DNA of 29,372 nt from JBAUHN01 sp049680295 (GTDB lineage: Bacteria; Pseudomonadota; Alphaproteobacteria; Rhodobacterales; Rhodobacteraceae): positions 1-29,372 of the forward strand of contig JBAUHN010000284.1 of the NCBI GenBank assembly GCA_049680295.1, given 5' to 3'. The translations under genes were made by a program, and so were the position numbers. Positions 24,101 to 29,372 of this stretch are shown here, piece after piece; positions within the stretch are counted from its first letter, which is position 1; every line of letters starts with the position of its first letter. Under the pieces are notes generated by a model. That model saw only the letters and a list, made by a program, of their open reading frames with translations. It did no database searches and was not told where the DNA came from.

Positions 24101-24120
24101 CAAGACGGGGGCACCGCCAC

Positions 24121-25494
24121 ATGGCTACGATTTCGGCACGAAAACGCATTTGGGGCTGGTATTTTTTCGACTGGGCCAGTCAGCCTTACAATACGTTGAT
24201 GCTGACGTTTATTTTTGGGCCATATTTTGCGAAAACCGCCACTGCGTCGTTGATGAGCAGCGGTTTGGACAGTGCAGCCGCCAAGGCTTTGGCGCAGGCT
24301 TATTGGGGGTATGGGCTGGCTGTGGCGGGCATTGCCATCGCACTGCTTGCGCCGATTTTGGGTGCTGTTGCGGATACATCCGGCAAGCGGCTGCCGTGGA
24401 TCTGGTTCTTTTCGGCGCTTTATGTGATTGGCGCAGGCGCCCTGTGGTGGACGGCGCCGGGCAATTTTTCGGTCCTGTGGGCGCTGTTTTTCTTTGGCGT
24501 CGGCCTGATCGGGATGGAGTTTGCAACGATCTTTACCAATTCTTATCTGCCCGATCTTCACCCTGATAAAGACGAACACGGACGTATTTCCGGTGATGGC
24601 TGGGCTTTTGGTTATGCTGGTGGTGTGTTGTCGCTGATCGTGATGATTGCGCTGTTTCAGGCAGGCGATAGCGGGCGCACGATGGCGGGGTTGAAACCTT
24701 TGCTGGGGCTGGACCCTGAAACCGGCGCTGACACACGGATCGTCGGGCCGCTGACGGCTGCGTGGTTTGCCGTCTTCATGGTGCCGTTTTTCCTATACAC
24801 GCGTGATCGCGCCATCGCGAACCCGGTGCCGTTTCAGTTGGGCAAAAGCCTGAAGGATTTAGGGCAAACATTAAAATCACTGCCCGCGCATCCGTCGCTG
24901 CTGGCCTATCTTGGATCGTCGATGTTTTACCGTGACGCATTGAACGGGCTTTACACTTTTGGCGGGCTTTATGCCTTTGGTGTTTTGGACTGGACCATTC
25001 AGGACATCGGCGTTTTTGGCATTCTGGCGGCGATCAGCGGTGCTGTCTTTTGTGTTCTGGGGGGGCGTGTGGACCGCGCCATTGGACCCAAGCCTGTCAT
25101 TGTCGGCTGTTGTCTGGTGTTGATTGCCACCTCGTGCATGATTATTTCCCTGACGTCGACCTCGGTTTTTGGTATCACCCTGGCCGACGGATCAAACCTG
25201 CCGGACATCCTGTTCTATGTGGCCGGTGCGTTGATCGGTGCGGCGGGTGGGGCGTTGCAGGCATCGTCACGCAATATGGTCACGCGGCAGGCCAACCCTG
25301 AACGGATGACAGAAGCCTTCGGGCTTTATGCGTTGTCGGGCAAGGCCACGGCGTTCATGGCGCCGGCACTGATCGGCATCGCCAGTGATGTGACCGGCAG
25401 TCAACGATTGGGGATCACCCCTGTCGTGGGGCTTTTCATCATAGGGTTGATCCTGTTAGCTTGGGTCAAACCCAAGGGAGATTTCAAATCATGA
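24121..25494 (+). CDS. UMF1-family MFS transporter (Atg22-like)
   Basis: A 457-residue polytopic membrane protein with about twelve hydrophobic segments. The opening RIWGWYFFDWASQPYNTLML is the typical start of the UMF1/Atg22 group of the major facilitator superfamily (compare WxxYDWANSAY). Also typical are GAVADTSGKRLPWIW after the second or third helix and SRNMVTRQANPERMTEAFGLYALSGK (split: SRNMVTRQANPERMTEAF, GLYALSGK) late in the protein. Yeast Atg22 exports amino acids from the vacuole; bacterial substrates are unknown. Start at 24121 follows a G-rich stretch (GGGGG about 9 bases upstream) and fits the family; the frame is open further up but not family-like. The stop overlaps the ATG of the next gene (ATGA, 25491-25494), so transporter and endopeptidase are translationally coupled. 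Confidence 0.9.
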   Translation: MATISARKRIWGWYFFDWASQPYNTLMLTFIFGPYFAKTATASLMSSGLDSAAAKALAQAYWGYGLAVAGIAIALLAPILGAVADTSGKRLPWIWFFSALYVIGAGALWWTAPGNFSVLWALFFFGVGLIGMEFATIFTNSYLPDLHPDKDEHGRISGDGWAFGYAGGVLSLIVMIALFQAGDSGRTMAGLKPLLGLDPETGADTRIVGPLTAAWFAVFMVPFFLYTRDRAIANPVPFQLGKSLKDLGQTLKSLPAHPSLLAYLGSSMFYRDALNGLYTFGGLYAFGVLDWTIQDIGVFGILAAISGAVFCVLGGRVDRAIGPKPVIVGCCLVLIATSCMIISLTSTSVFGITLADGSNLPDILFYVAGALIGAAGGALQASSRNMVTRQANPERMTEAFGLYALSGKATAFMAPALIGIASDVTGSQRLGITPVVGLFIIGLILLAWVKPKGDFKS

Positions 25495-26423
25495 CCCTAT
25501 CCCGGCTTTTTTGCTGTGCGGCCCTGACGTTGACGCTGATGAACTGCGGCGGGTCGTCAGACACCACGACAACAGCCTCCGCGATCCTGCCGACCATTGG
25601 GTCTTCGGGGGGCAGCCTGTCGAATGTGCAGGCGAAAAAGCTGTTTGGTGCGAAGACAGGCGGATCAGCACAGTCTTCGGCACCTTTCGGTGGTTATGCA
25701 AACGGTTGTCTGGCCGGCGGTGCGCAATTGCCCGAAACCGGCCCTACCTGGCAGGCGATGCGACTATCGCGCAATCGCAATTGGGGACATCCGCAGACGG
25801 TTGATTTTGTCAAAACCCTGTCGGCCAAAGCGGCGCGCCAACCCGGATGGAACGGTCTTTATATCGGTGATATGAGCCAGCCGCGCGGTGGTCCAATGCT
25901 GACCGGGCACCGCAGTCATCAGATCGGCATGGACATCGACATCTGGATGCGGCCTGCTACGGATATGAACCTGTCGCGTGCTGCACGCGAGAGTATTTCG
26001 TCAATCTCGATGCGTCGGGCCAACGGGGCGTATGTCAATGGCGGGTGGACCCGTGCCCATCATGAAATCATCAAGGCGGCGGCCTCTGACCCACGGACAG
26101 CGCGGATTTTTGTGTTTCCCGGTGCCAAGGTGCAGATGTGCAAGGATGCCAAAGGGGACCGTAGCTGGCTGCGCAAAATCCGACCCTGGTATGGGCACCA
26201 CTATCATTTCCACGTCCGCCTGAACTGTCCCAAAGGTGCCAAAGGCTGCGTCAATCAGGCGGCCCCACCAGCGGGTGACGGCTGCGCGGATGCGCAAAAA
26301 TGGGTCACGGACATTCTGAACCCGCCACCGCCTAATCCGAACCCTCCAAAAGCAAAACCACGCCGCGAACTGGTGCTGGCCGATTTGCCTGCACAGTGCC
26401 AGTCCGTCCTGTCGTCCAACTGA
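25491..26423 (+). CDS. mepA: MepA-like penicillin-insensitive murein endopeptidase (M74), probable lipoprotein
   Basis: A 310-residue zinc peptidase of the MepA family, which cuts DD- and LD-crosslinks in peptidoglycan. Metal-site motifs are complete: GHRSHQIGMDIDIW (His140, His143, Asp148, Asp150) and GHHYHFHVRLNCP (His236, His237, His239, His241). The N-terminus MTLSRLFCCAALTLTLMNCGG is a short signal sequence with a possible lipobox LMNC; Asn at -1 is unusual, so lipidation is uncertain. A Thr/Ser-rich linker follows and a Pro-rich stretch (NPPPPNPNPPKAKP) lies near the C-terminus. I choose the ATG at 25491, which overlaps the transporter stop, over an upstream in-frame codon at 25461. The last 28 bases overlap the start of the next gene. 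The transporter coupling could mean uptake of wall fragments, which is inference. Confidence 0.9.
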   Translation: MTLSRLFCCAALTLTLMNCGGSSDTTTTASAILPTIGSSGGSLSNVQAKKLFGAKTGGSAQSSAPFGGYANGCLAGGAQLPETGPTWQAMRLSRNRNWGHPQTVDFVKTLSAKAARQPGWNGLYIGDMSQPRGGPMLTGHRSHQIGMDIDIWMRPATDMNLSRAARESISSISMRRANGAYVNGGWTRAHHEIIKAAASDPRTARIFVFPGAKVQMCKDAKGDRSWLRKIRPWYGHHYHFHVRLNCPKGAKGCVNQAAPPAGDGCADAQKWVTDILNPPPPNPNPPKAKPRRELVLADLPAQCQSVLSSN

Positions 26424-27277
26424 TCTTTGCCGCCCTGATGGGCGCCGCACAGATGGCTTTCGCAGACCCGCACGCGGTCTATCAAGGCAGTTATACCTGG
26501 CGCGGCGCGGACTGGTGGTTCGGGGGATTTTCCGGGATCGAGCTTGACCCCGGCGGCACACAGATGACAACGGTCAATGACCGGGGGTTGGTCGCTGTCG
26601 CCACATTGATCCGCGACAAGGGCCGCGTGACCGGCATATCAGATGTCTCATTTCGGCCTTTGCTGAACACTTTCGGCTTTCCGCTGTTTGAAAACAACGC
26701 GGATGCAGAAGGACTGGCAGTGCATCCGTCGGGGCGCGTCTTTGTGTCGTTTGAACGTCATCACCGCGTGTTGGTCTACCACGATTTCAACGCCCGCGCC
26801 CGACGTGTGCCAGATCTGCCAGCGGAAGTGGTGTTGCAGAAAAACAAATCCCTTGAAGCACTGGCGCTGCACCCTGACGGCACGCTCTACACGCTGCCAG
26901 AGAGGCCAACTCCAAGCGCCGGGCCTTTCCCGTTATTCACCTATAACGACGGCGAATGGTCCGTTGCCCGGACGATCCCACAGTCGGGTCCCTTCTTGCC
27001 TGTGGGTGCTGATTTTGATGCGCAAGGCCGGTTTTATTTGCTGGAACGCGCCGTTACACCTTTGGGATTTCGCAGCCAGGTTCGCCGTTTTGACCTGGCC
27101 GAACCCGGCACCCCTGCGCAGGTGCTGTTTACCACGCGGGCGGGGGTTCATGACAACCTCGAAGGGCTGGCCGTGTGGCGCGATGATCATGGGGCAGATT
27201 GGCTGACGCTGATCGCAGACGACAATTTCCTGTCGCTGCAACGCACCGAACTGGTGGATTACCTGATCAAGGAATGA
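26396..27277 (+). CDS. Secreted esterase-like activity of phytase (phytase-like) family protein
   Basis: A 293-residue protein with a signal peptide if the GTG at 26396 is the start (VRPVVQLIFAALMGAAQMAFA before DPHAV); the ATG at 26438 would cut the signal in half, so GTG is preferred. The mature part is a beta-propeller-like phytase-esterase domain (pfam Phytase-like): FGGFSGIELDPGGTQMTTVNDRG (shortened: FGGFSGIELDPG, TTVNDRG), then DAEGLAVHPSGRVFVSFE, KSLEALALHPDGTLYTLPE and DNLEGLAVWRD, which repeat an EGLAVxPDG-like blade motif. Substrates for this family are mostly uncharacterised despite the name. The start lies 28 bases inside mepA, pointing to a coupled transporter-mepA-esterase operon. 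No obvious Shine-Dalgarno precedes the GTG, so translation may depend on coupling. Confidence 0.85.
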   Translation: MPVRPVVQLIFAALMGAAQMAFADPHAVYQGSYTWRGADWWFGGFSGIELDPGGTQMTTVNDRGLVAVATLIRDKGRVTGISDVSFRPLLNTFGFPLFENNADAEGLAVHPSGRVFVSFERHHRVLVYHDFNARARRVPDLPAEVVLQKNKSLEALALHPDGTLYTLPERPTPSAGPFPLFTYNDGEWSVARTIPQSGPFLPVGADFDAQGRFYLLERAVTPLGFRSQVRRFDLAEPGTPAQVLFTTRAGVHDNLEGLAVWRDDHGADWLTLIADDNFLSLQRTELVDYLIKE

Positions 27278-27286
27278 CTTGCGCCG

Positions 27287-27364
27287 ATGCCAAAGACGGC
27301 ATATGGCACGCAGCGTCTGCACGCCCTGCGGGCCAAGTCGCCGCACCCTTGCCAAAACGGATAA
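27287..27364 (+). CDS. Possible 25-codon leader ORF before the VUT-family gene
   Basis: ATG at 27287 runs 25 codons to a TAA at 27362, four bases before the ATG at 27369. The product would be MPKTAYGTQRL... ending CQNG, without a recognisable motif. The AAGGA at 27269 is 13 bases away, too far to be a strong Shine-Dalgarno. Short frames of this size arise by chance, so support is weak. Confidence 0.15.
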   Translation: MPKTAYGTQRLHALRAKSPHPCQNG

Positions 27365-27368
27365 ACAT

Positions 27369-27989
27369 ATGACCCGCGCACATCTTCCCGGCATTCTTGC
27401 CATGGCCGCCATCGTTGTGGCCTCAAACATCCTTGTACAATTTCTGTTCGGCCAATGGCTGACATGGGGGGCCTTTACCTATCCGCTGGCCTTTCTGGTC
27501 ACTGACGTAATGAATCGCGTCTATGGCGCGCAGGCGGCGCGGCGCGTTGTGTTTGTCGGTTTCGTTTTCGGGTTGATCTGTTCGTTGATCGGCACGCAGA
27601 TTATGGGCGAATTTGGACCGCTTGTGACCGTGCGCATTGCCATCGGATCAGGCATCGCGTTTTTGGTGGCACAACTGCTGGACGTGTCGATTTTCGCGTC
27701 CCTGCGGGGGGGCGCATGGTGGCGTGCACCGTTGGTATCGACACTGGTTGGCAGCACGCTGGACACGGCACTGTTTTTCTCGATCGCTTTTTCCGGCAGC
27801 TTGTCATTTGTGCATACGGGCACGGATGTGTCCTGGGCCGCTGAGGTGTTGCCAATCCTTGGCGCGGGCCCGGCGGCACCGCTTTGGGTATCTTTGGCGA
27901 TGGCGGATTGGGGCGTAAAACTGTCGCTCGCTTTGCTGGCACTAATCCCGTTTCGGATGATCACCGTCCGCCTATCTCAGCCCGCCTGA
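27369..27989 (+). CDS. Queuosine precursor transporter-like (YhhQ/VUT family) membrane protein
   Basis: A 206-residue membrane protein with five or six hydrophobic segments. The early TWGAFTYPLAFLVTDVMNRVYG is the hallmark of the YhhQ/VUT family (YPLxxxxTDxxxEVYG-type; here quoted shortened as YPLAFLVTDVMNRVYG). The rest (FVFGLICSLIG, RIAIGSGIAFLVAQLLDVSIF, PLVSTLVGSTLDTALFFSIAF) continues the family pattern. YhhQ imports queuosine precursors preQ0/preQ1 in E. coli; I infer the same function class. The ATG at 27369 fits the family; an open frame runs back to a TTG at 27279 but is not hydrophobic. No preQ1 riboswitch is recognisable in the leader and no que genes lie nearby. No good terminator follows; a structured intergenic region does. 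Confidence 0.85.
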   Translation: MTRAHLPGILAMAAIVVASNILVQFLFGQWLTWGAFTYPLAFLVTDVMNRVYGAQAARRVVFVGFVFGLICSLIGTQIMGEFGPLVTVRIAIGSGIAFLVAQLLDVSIFASLRGGAWWRAPLVSTLVGSTLDTALFFSIAFSGSLSFVHTGTDVSWAAEVLPILGAGPAAPLWVSLAMADWGVKLSLALLALIPFRMITVRLSQPA

Positions 27990-27997
27990 GAAAAAAT

Positions 27998-28033
27998 GCT
28001 TGGCAGAATGCCAAAGCTGTGTAACGCTTTGGC
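27998..28033. repeat. Nested inverted repeats before the structured RNA element
   Basis: GCCAAAGC (28010-28017) and GCTTTGGC (28026-28033) form a perfect eight-pair dyad with an eight-base loop. The left arm can alternatively pair with GCTTGGCA just upstream (hairpin TTGGCA-GAA-TGCCAA, 28000-28014). The two are mutually exclusive as RNA. There is no T-run on the plus strand after either, so neither is a good terminator for the upstream gene. As DNA the 28010-28033 dyad would lie over the -35 zone of the promoter suggested at 28038. Confidence 0.5.
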
Positions 28034-28037
28034 CAGT

Positions 28038-28043
28038 TATAAC
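28038..28043 (+). promoter_or_regulatory. -10-like hexamer for the intergenic RNA
   Basis: TATAAC at 28038-28043 is a good -10. No -35 is recognisable at 16-18 bases; that zone is occupied by the inverted repeat. Transcription would start near 28050, placing the extreme Shine-Dalgarno at the RNA 5' end. Confidence 0.35.
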
Positions 28044-28066
28044 AGATAGGTAAAGGAGGTGATCCA

Positions 28067-28123
28067 GTGTCAAGAAAGGTATTGGAGCGAGGTGTCGGAA
28101 CAGCTTGGGAGGTCGCCTGCTAA
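28067..28123 (+). CDS. Possible 18-codon ORF within the structured RNA
   Basis: GTG at 28067 runs 18 codons to TAA at 28121-28123; the product would be MSRKVLERGVGTAWEVAC. The Shine-Dalgarno 28052-28065 is the strongest possible, but its aligned core GGAGG (28055-28059) is 7 bases from the GTG, which is a correct spacing. Six codons (TCA, AGA, GTA, CGA, GGA, ACA) are rare in the neighbouring genes, so this is not ordinary coding sequence; it may be a slowly translated leader or not translated at all. The stop codon sits in a hairpin loop. Confidence 0.3.
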   Translation: MSRKVLERGVGTAWEVAC

Positions 28124-28198
28124 GGCAGCCCTAAGTGGGGGAGACCCCAAGTGGATTGTAGTGATCTAACCGATCCCACCTCCGTAAACCATTCGATT

Positions 28199-28228
28199 GG
28201 GCCGCACTTTCAGGGTGCGGCCCTTTTT
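28199..28228 (+). terminator. Strong rho-independent terminator before arfB
   Basis: GGGCCGCAC (28199-28207) and GTGCGGCCC (28215-28223) form a perfect nine-pair GC-rich stem around a seven-base loop, followed by five Ts (28224-28228). It ends the structured RNA 33 bases before the arfB ATG. Confidence 0.85.
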
Positions 28229-28261
28229 CGTGGCGCGATAAGGTGGCATAAGCCGCGTAGT

Positions 28262-28684
28262 ATGTTGCAAATTACACCAGAAATATCCCTGCATGACTGG
28301 GAGTTGTCCGAGAGTTTCATGCGGGCCTCGGGTCCGGGTGGGCAGAACGTCAACAAAGTTTCCTCTGCCGTGGAATTGCGGTTCGAGGCCGCGCGTTCGC
28401 CGTCTTTGCCGGGGCCGGTCAAATCCCGTTTGAAGCGATTGGCCGGGCGACGCTGGACGCTTGAGGGTGCGTTGGTCATTCAATGTGACGAGACCCGCAG
28501 CCAGGCGCGTAACCGCGATATCGCGCGGACGCGATTGGCCGATCTGATCCGCAAGGCACTGGAGCGGCCCAAACGCCGCATCCCGACGCGACCAACTCTG
28601 GGATCAAAAAAGCGACGTTTGAAAGAAAAGAAAGTCCGCGGCGATGTAAAGGCCATGCGCGGCAAGGTGGATCCCGACGGGTAA
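28262..28684 (+). CDS. arfB: Alternative ribosome-rescue factor ArfB (YaeJ), peptidyl-tRNA hydrolase
   Basis: A 140-residue release-factor-like protein that rescues ribosomes stalled on non-stop mRNA by hydrolysing peptidyl-tRNA. The catalytic GGQ (residues 26-28) lies in RASGPGGQNVNKVSSAVELRF (shortened: RASGPGGQNVNKV), the class hallmark, and there is no codon-recognition domain. The C-terminus is the lysine/arginine-rich tail (SKKRRLKEKKVRGDVKAMRG) that enters the mRNA channel. The ATG at 28262 gives the family-typical start MLQITPEISLHDWEL. No Shine-Dalgarno lies in the normal window; AAGGTGG is 16 bases away. A GTG at 28151 in the same frame would give a longer protein crossing the terminator hairpin, which is unlikely. 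A strong terminator stands 33 bases upstream, so arfB needs either its own promoter in that short space or read-through. Confidence 0.95.
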   Translation: MLQITPEISLHDWELSESFMRASGPGGQNVNKVSSAVELRFEAARSPSLPGPVKSRLKRLAGRRWTLEGALVIQCDETRSQARNRDIARTRLADLIRKALERPKRRIPTRPTLGSKKRRLKEKKVRGDVKAMRGKVDPDG

Positions 28685-28793
28685 AATGCTTAGACGGGAT
28701 GGCGCAAGCAACCTGTTGGCATTTACAAAACTGTCTTGTAGCGTCGGCTCAGGTGATCTGCGTAAGTCCTACAGCCGGTCCCAATGAGGTTTC

Positions 28794-29372
28794 ATGAAAT
28801 CCACGGACCGCACCGGCCTTGCCATAATCCTTAGCCTGATCGCGTTGATCTTTTTCGACGCGATGGGTCTGATCATCAAGCATTTGTCATCGACATACTC
28901 TGCCGCCGAATTGTCCGCCTGGCGCAATATTTTCGGGCTGATCCCGTCGTTGATTGCGCTGTGGTCCACGCGCAGGTGGCATGCGGCGGGCAGGCCGATC
29001 CGCATGCGCCAATGGAAGCTTGCGGTGTTACGCGGGGTTATCGTTACCGTTGCGCAGCTGATGTTTTATCTGTCACTGGGCCGACTGGCCTTTGCCACGG
29101 CCTCGACCATCACTTACGCCAATGCCCTGTTCCTGACGGCACTTGCGGTGCCTTTATTGGGCGAAGTCGTGGGTAAAGTCCGCTGGAGCGCGGTCATGAT
29201 CGGTTTTTGCGGCGTCATTGTGATCATGCGGCCGGGATCAGACGCCTTTACCACGGACGCGTTGCTGCCCTTGGGGGCGGCGGCCCTATATGCGCTGGTC
29301 GGTGTGACTGCACGATTGGTGGATGATGATGTGCCCAGCCCTCTGCTCAATCTGTACGCCTCTATGACAGCC
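28794..29372 (+). CDS. DMT superfamily (EamA) transporter, N-terminal part, truncated by window edge
   Basis: The frame opens at the ATG at 28794 and is still open at the right edge (193 codons). GAGG lies 5 bases before the ATG. Hydrophobic segments alternate in the EamA pattern: a first helix from about residue 9 (LAIILSLIALIFFDAMGLII), a helix near FGLIPSLIALW, then VIVTVAQLMFYLSL, TYANALFLTALAVPLLGE and VMIGFCGVIVIMRPG, the last two being typical family stretches, with LLPLGAAALYALVG beginning the second repeat. Such proteins have ten helices in two EamA repeats and export small metabolites; the substrate cannot be inferred. The 109 bases between arfB and this gene show no terminator or gene I can support. 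Confidence 0.9.
   Translation, partial: MKSTDRTGLAIILSLIALIFFDAMGLIIKHLSSTYSAAELSAWRNIFGLIPSLIALWSTRRWHAAGRPIRMRQWKLAVLRGVIVTVAQLMFYLSLGRLAFATASTITYANALFLTALAVPLLGEVVGKVRWSAVMIGFCGVIVIMRPGSDAFTTDALLPLGAAALYALVGVTARLVDDDVPSPLLNLYASMTA

Larger units (their letters stand above)
28050..28228 (+). ncRNA. Unrecognised structured RNA with extreme Shine-Dalgarno, ending in a terminator
   Basis: From a possible start near 28050 to the terminator this gives about 179 bases. AAAGGAGGTGATCCAG (28052-28067) equals the reverse complement of the conserved bacterial 16S rRNA 3' end. It can be closed by the far end: GGAGGT (28055-28060) with ACCTCC (28178-28183), and GATC (28061-28064) with GATC (28172-28175), with a two-base bulge. 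Inside are a hairpin CTTGGG/CCTAAG (28104-28109 / 28130-28135) with inner CTGC/GCAG whose loop TAAG holds a stop codon, and UGGGG-GAGA-CCCCA (28136-28149), a stem capped by a GNRA tetraloop. A second Shine-Dalgarno-like GGGAGGT (28107-28113) competes for the same ACCTCC. I recognise no riboswitch, SRP, 6S, tmRNA or RNase P signature. It could be an sRNA, an arfB leader, or an mRNA for a tiny peptide. Confidence 0.5.

Noticed and set aside
27278..27368. preQ1 riboswitch in front of the queuosine-precursor-transporter-like gene
   Set aside because: The leader lacks the compact C-rich pseudoknot pattern of preQ1-I and the features of other preQ1 classes that I can recognise.
28052..28067. Fragment of an antisense 16S rRNA gene
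   Set aside because: Only the 16 bases complementary to the 16S 3' end match; the following bases do not continue as 16S complement, so it is not a displaced rRNA piece.
28151..28261. GTG-initiated N-terminal extension of arfB
   Set aside because: It would run through the terminator hairpin, has no family similarity, and the standard start MLQITPEI at 28262 matches the family.
1..29372. tRNA, rRNA, CRISPR array, insertion sequence, prophage or toxin-antitoxin genes
   Set aside because: No tRNA-like loops, spaced repeats, transposase or integrase motifs or phage structural genes were seen on either strand by reading; a tRNAscan or ISfinder run would confirm.

Overview
The window looks like a chromosomal segment of a marine Rhodobacteraceae (Roseobacter-group alphaproteobacterium). 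This rests on recognisable family content and order (ctpA-envC-gpmI; a moxR-DUF58-BatA/DUF4159 cluster; DUF1285, DUF1203, YggT, RecQ and YaaA), moderately high GC, many ATGA/GTGA overlaps between co-directional genes, and two copies of a GCCTCCGGCGG...TATTTT element placed just after gene ends. I see no tRNA, rRNA, CRISPR array, insertion sequence or prophage. Most of the window is ordinary core genome.

Layout. Positions 1-3130 (minus) hold a tight operon gpmI-envC-ctpA, joining glycolysis to cell-separation and envelope proteolysis; ctpA runs off the left edge. Positions 3252-6125 (minus) hold dnaE2, a translesion polymerase. It ends just where the family's C-terminal OB-fold should begin, has no imuA/imuB beside it, and has a LexA-like site at its start. 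Divergent from it are a DUF1203 gene, a 59-residue CHCC zinc-finger gene related to complex I NDUFS6, and full-length polA (with proofreading domain). DUF1285 (minus) is divergent from a five-gene operon at 10621-17786: moxR, DUF58, BatA/DUF4159, a large membrane protein with a vWA-like motif, and a GNAT acetyltransferase. A soluble PAS/histidine kinase/REC/REC protein follows and overlaps the 3' end of yaaA, which lies downstream of recQ on the minus strand. Next come yggT (minus), a hotdog thioesterase, and a coupled set of a UMF1-type MFS transporter, a MepA-like endopeptidase and a secreted phytase-esterase-like protein. The last part holds a queuosine-precursor-transporter-like membrane protein, a structured intergenic element, arfB, and the start of a DMT exporter.

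The least ordinary stretch is the gap at 27990-28261, in front of the ribosome-rescue gene arfB. It carries an inverted repeat, a -10-like hexamer, a 16-nt perfect complement to the conserved 3' end of 16S rRNA (an extreme Shine-Dalgarno), a possible 18-codon ORF rich in rare codons whose stop codon falls in a hairpin loop, a downstream strand that can pair back with the Shine-Dalgarno, and a strong rho-independent terminator. I interpret it as an unrecognised structured small RNA or leader. Linking it functionally to ArfB is a hypothesis only.
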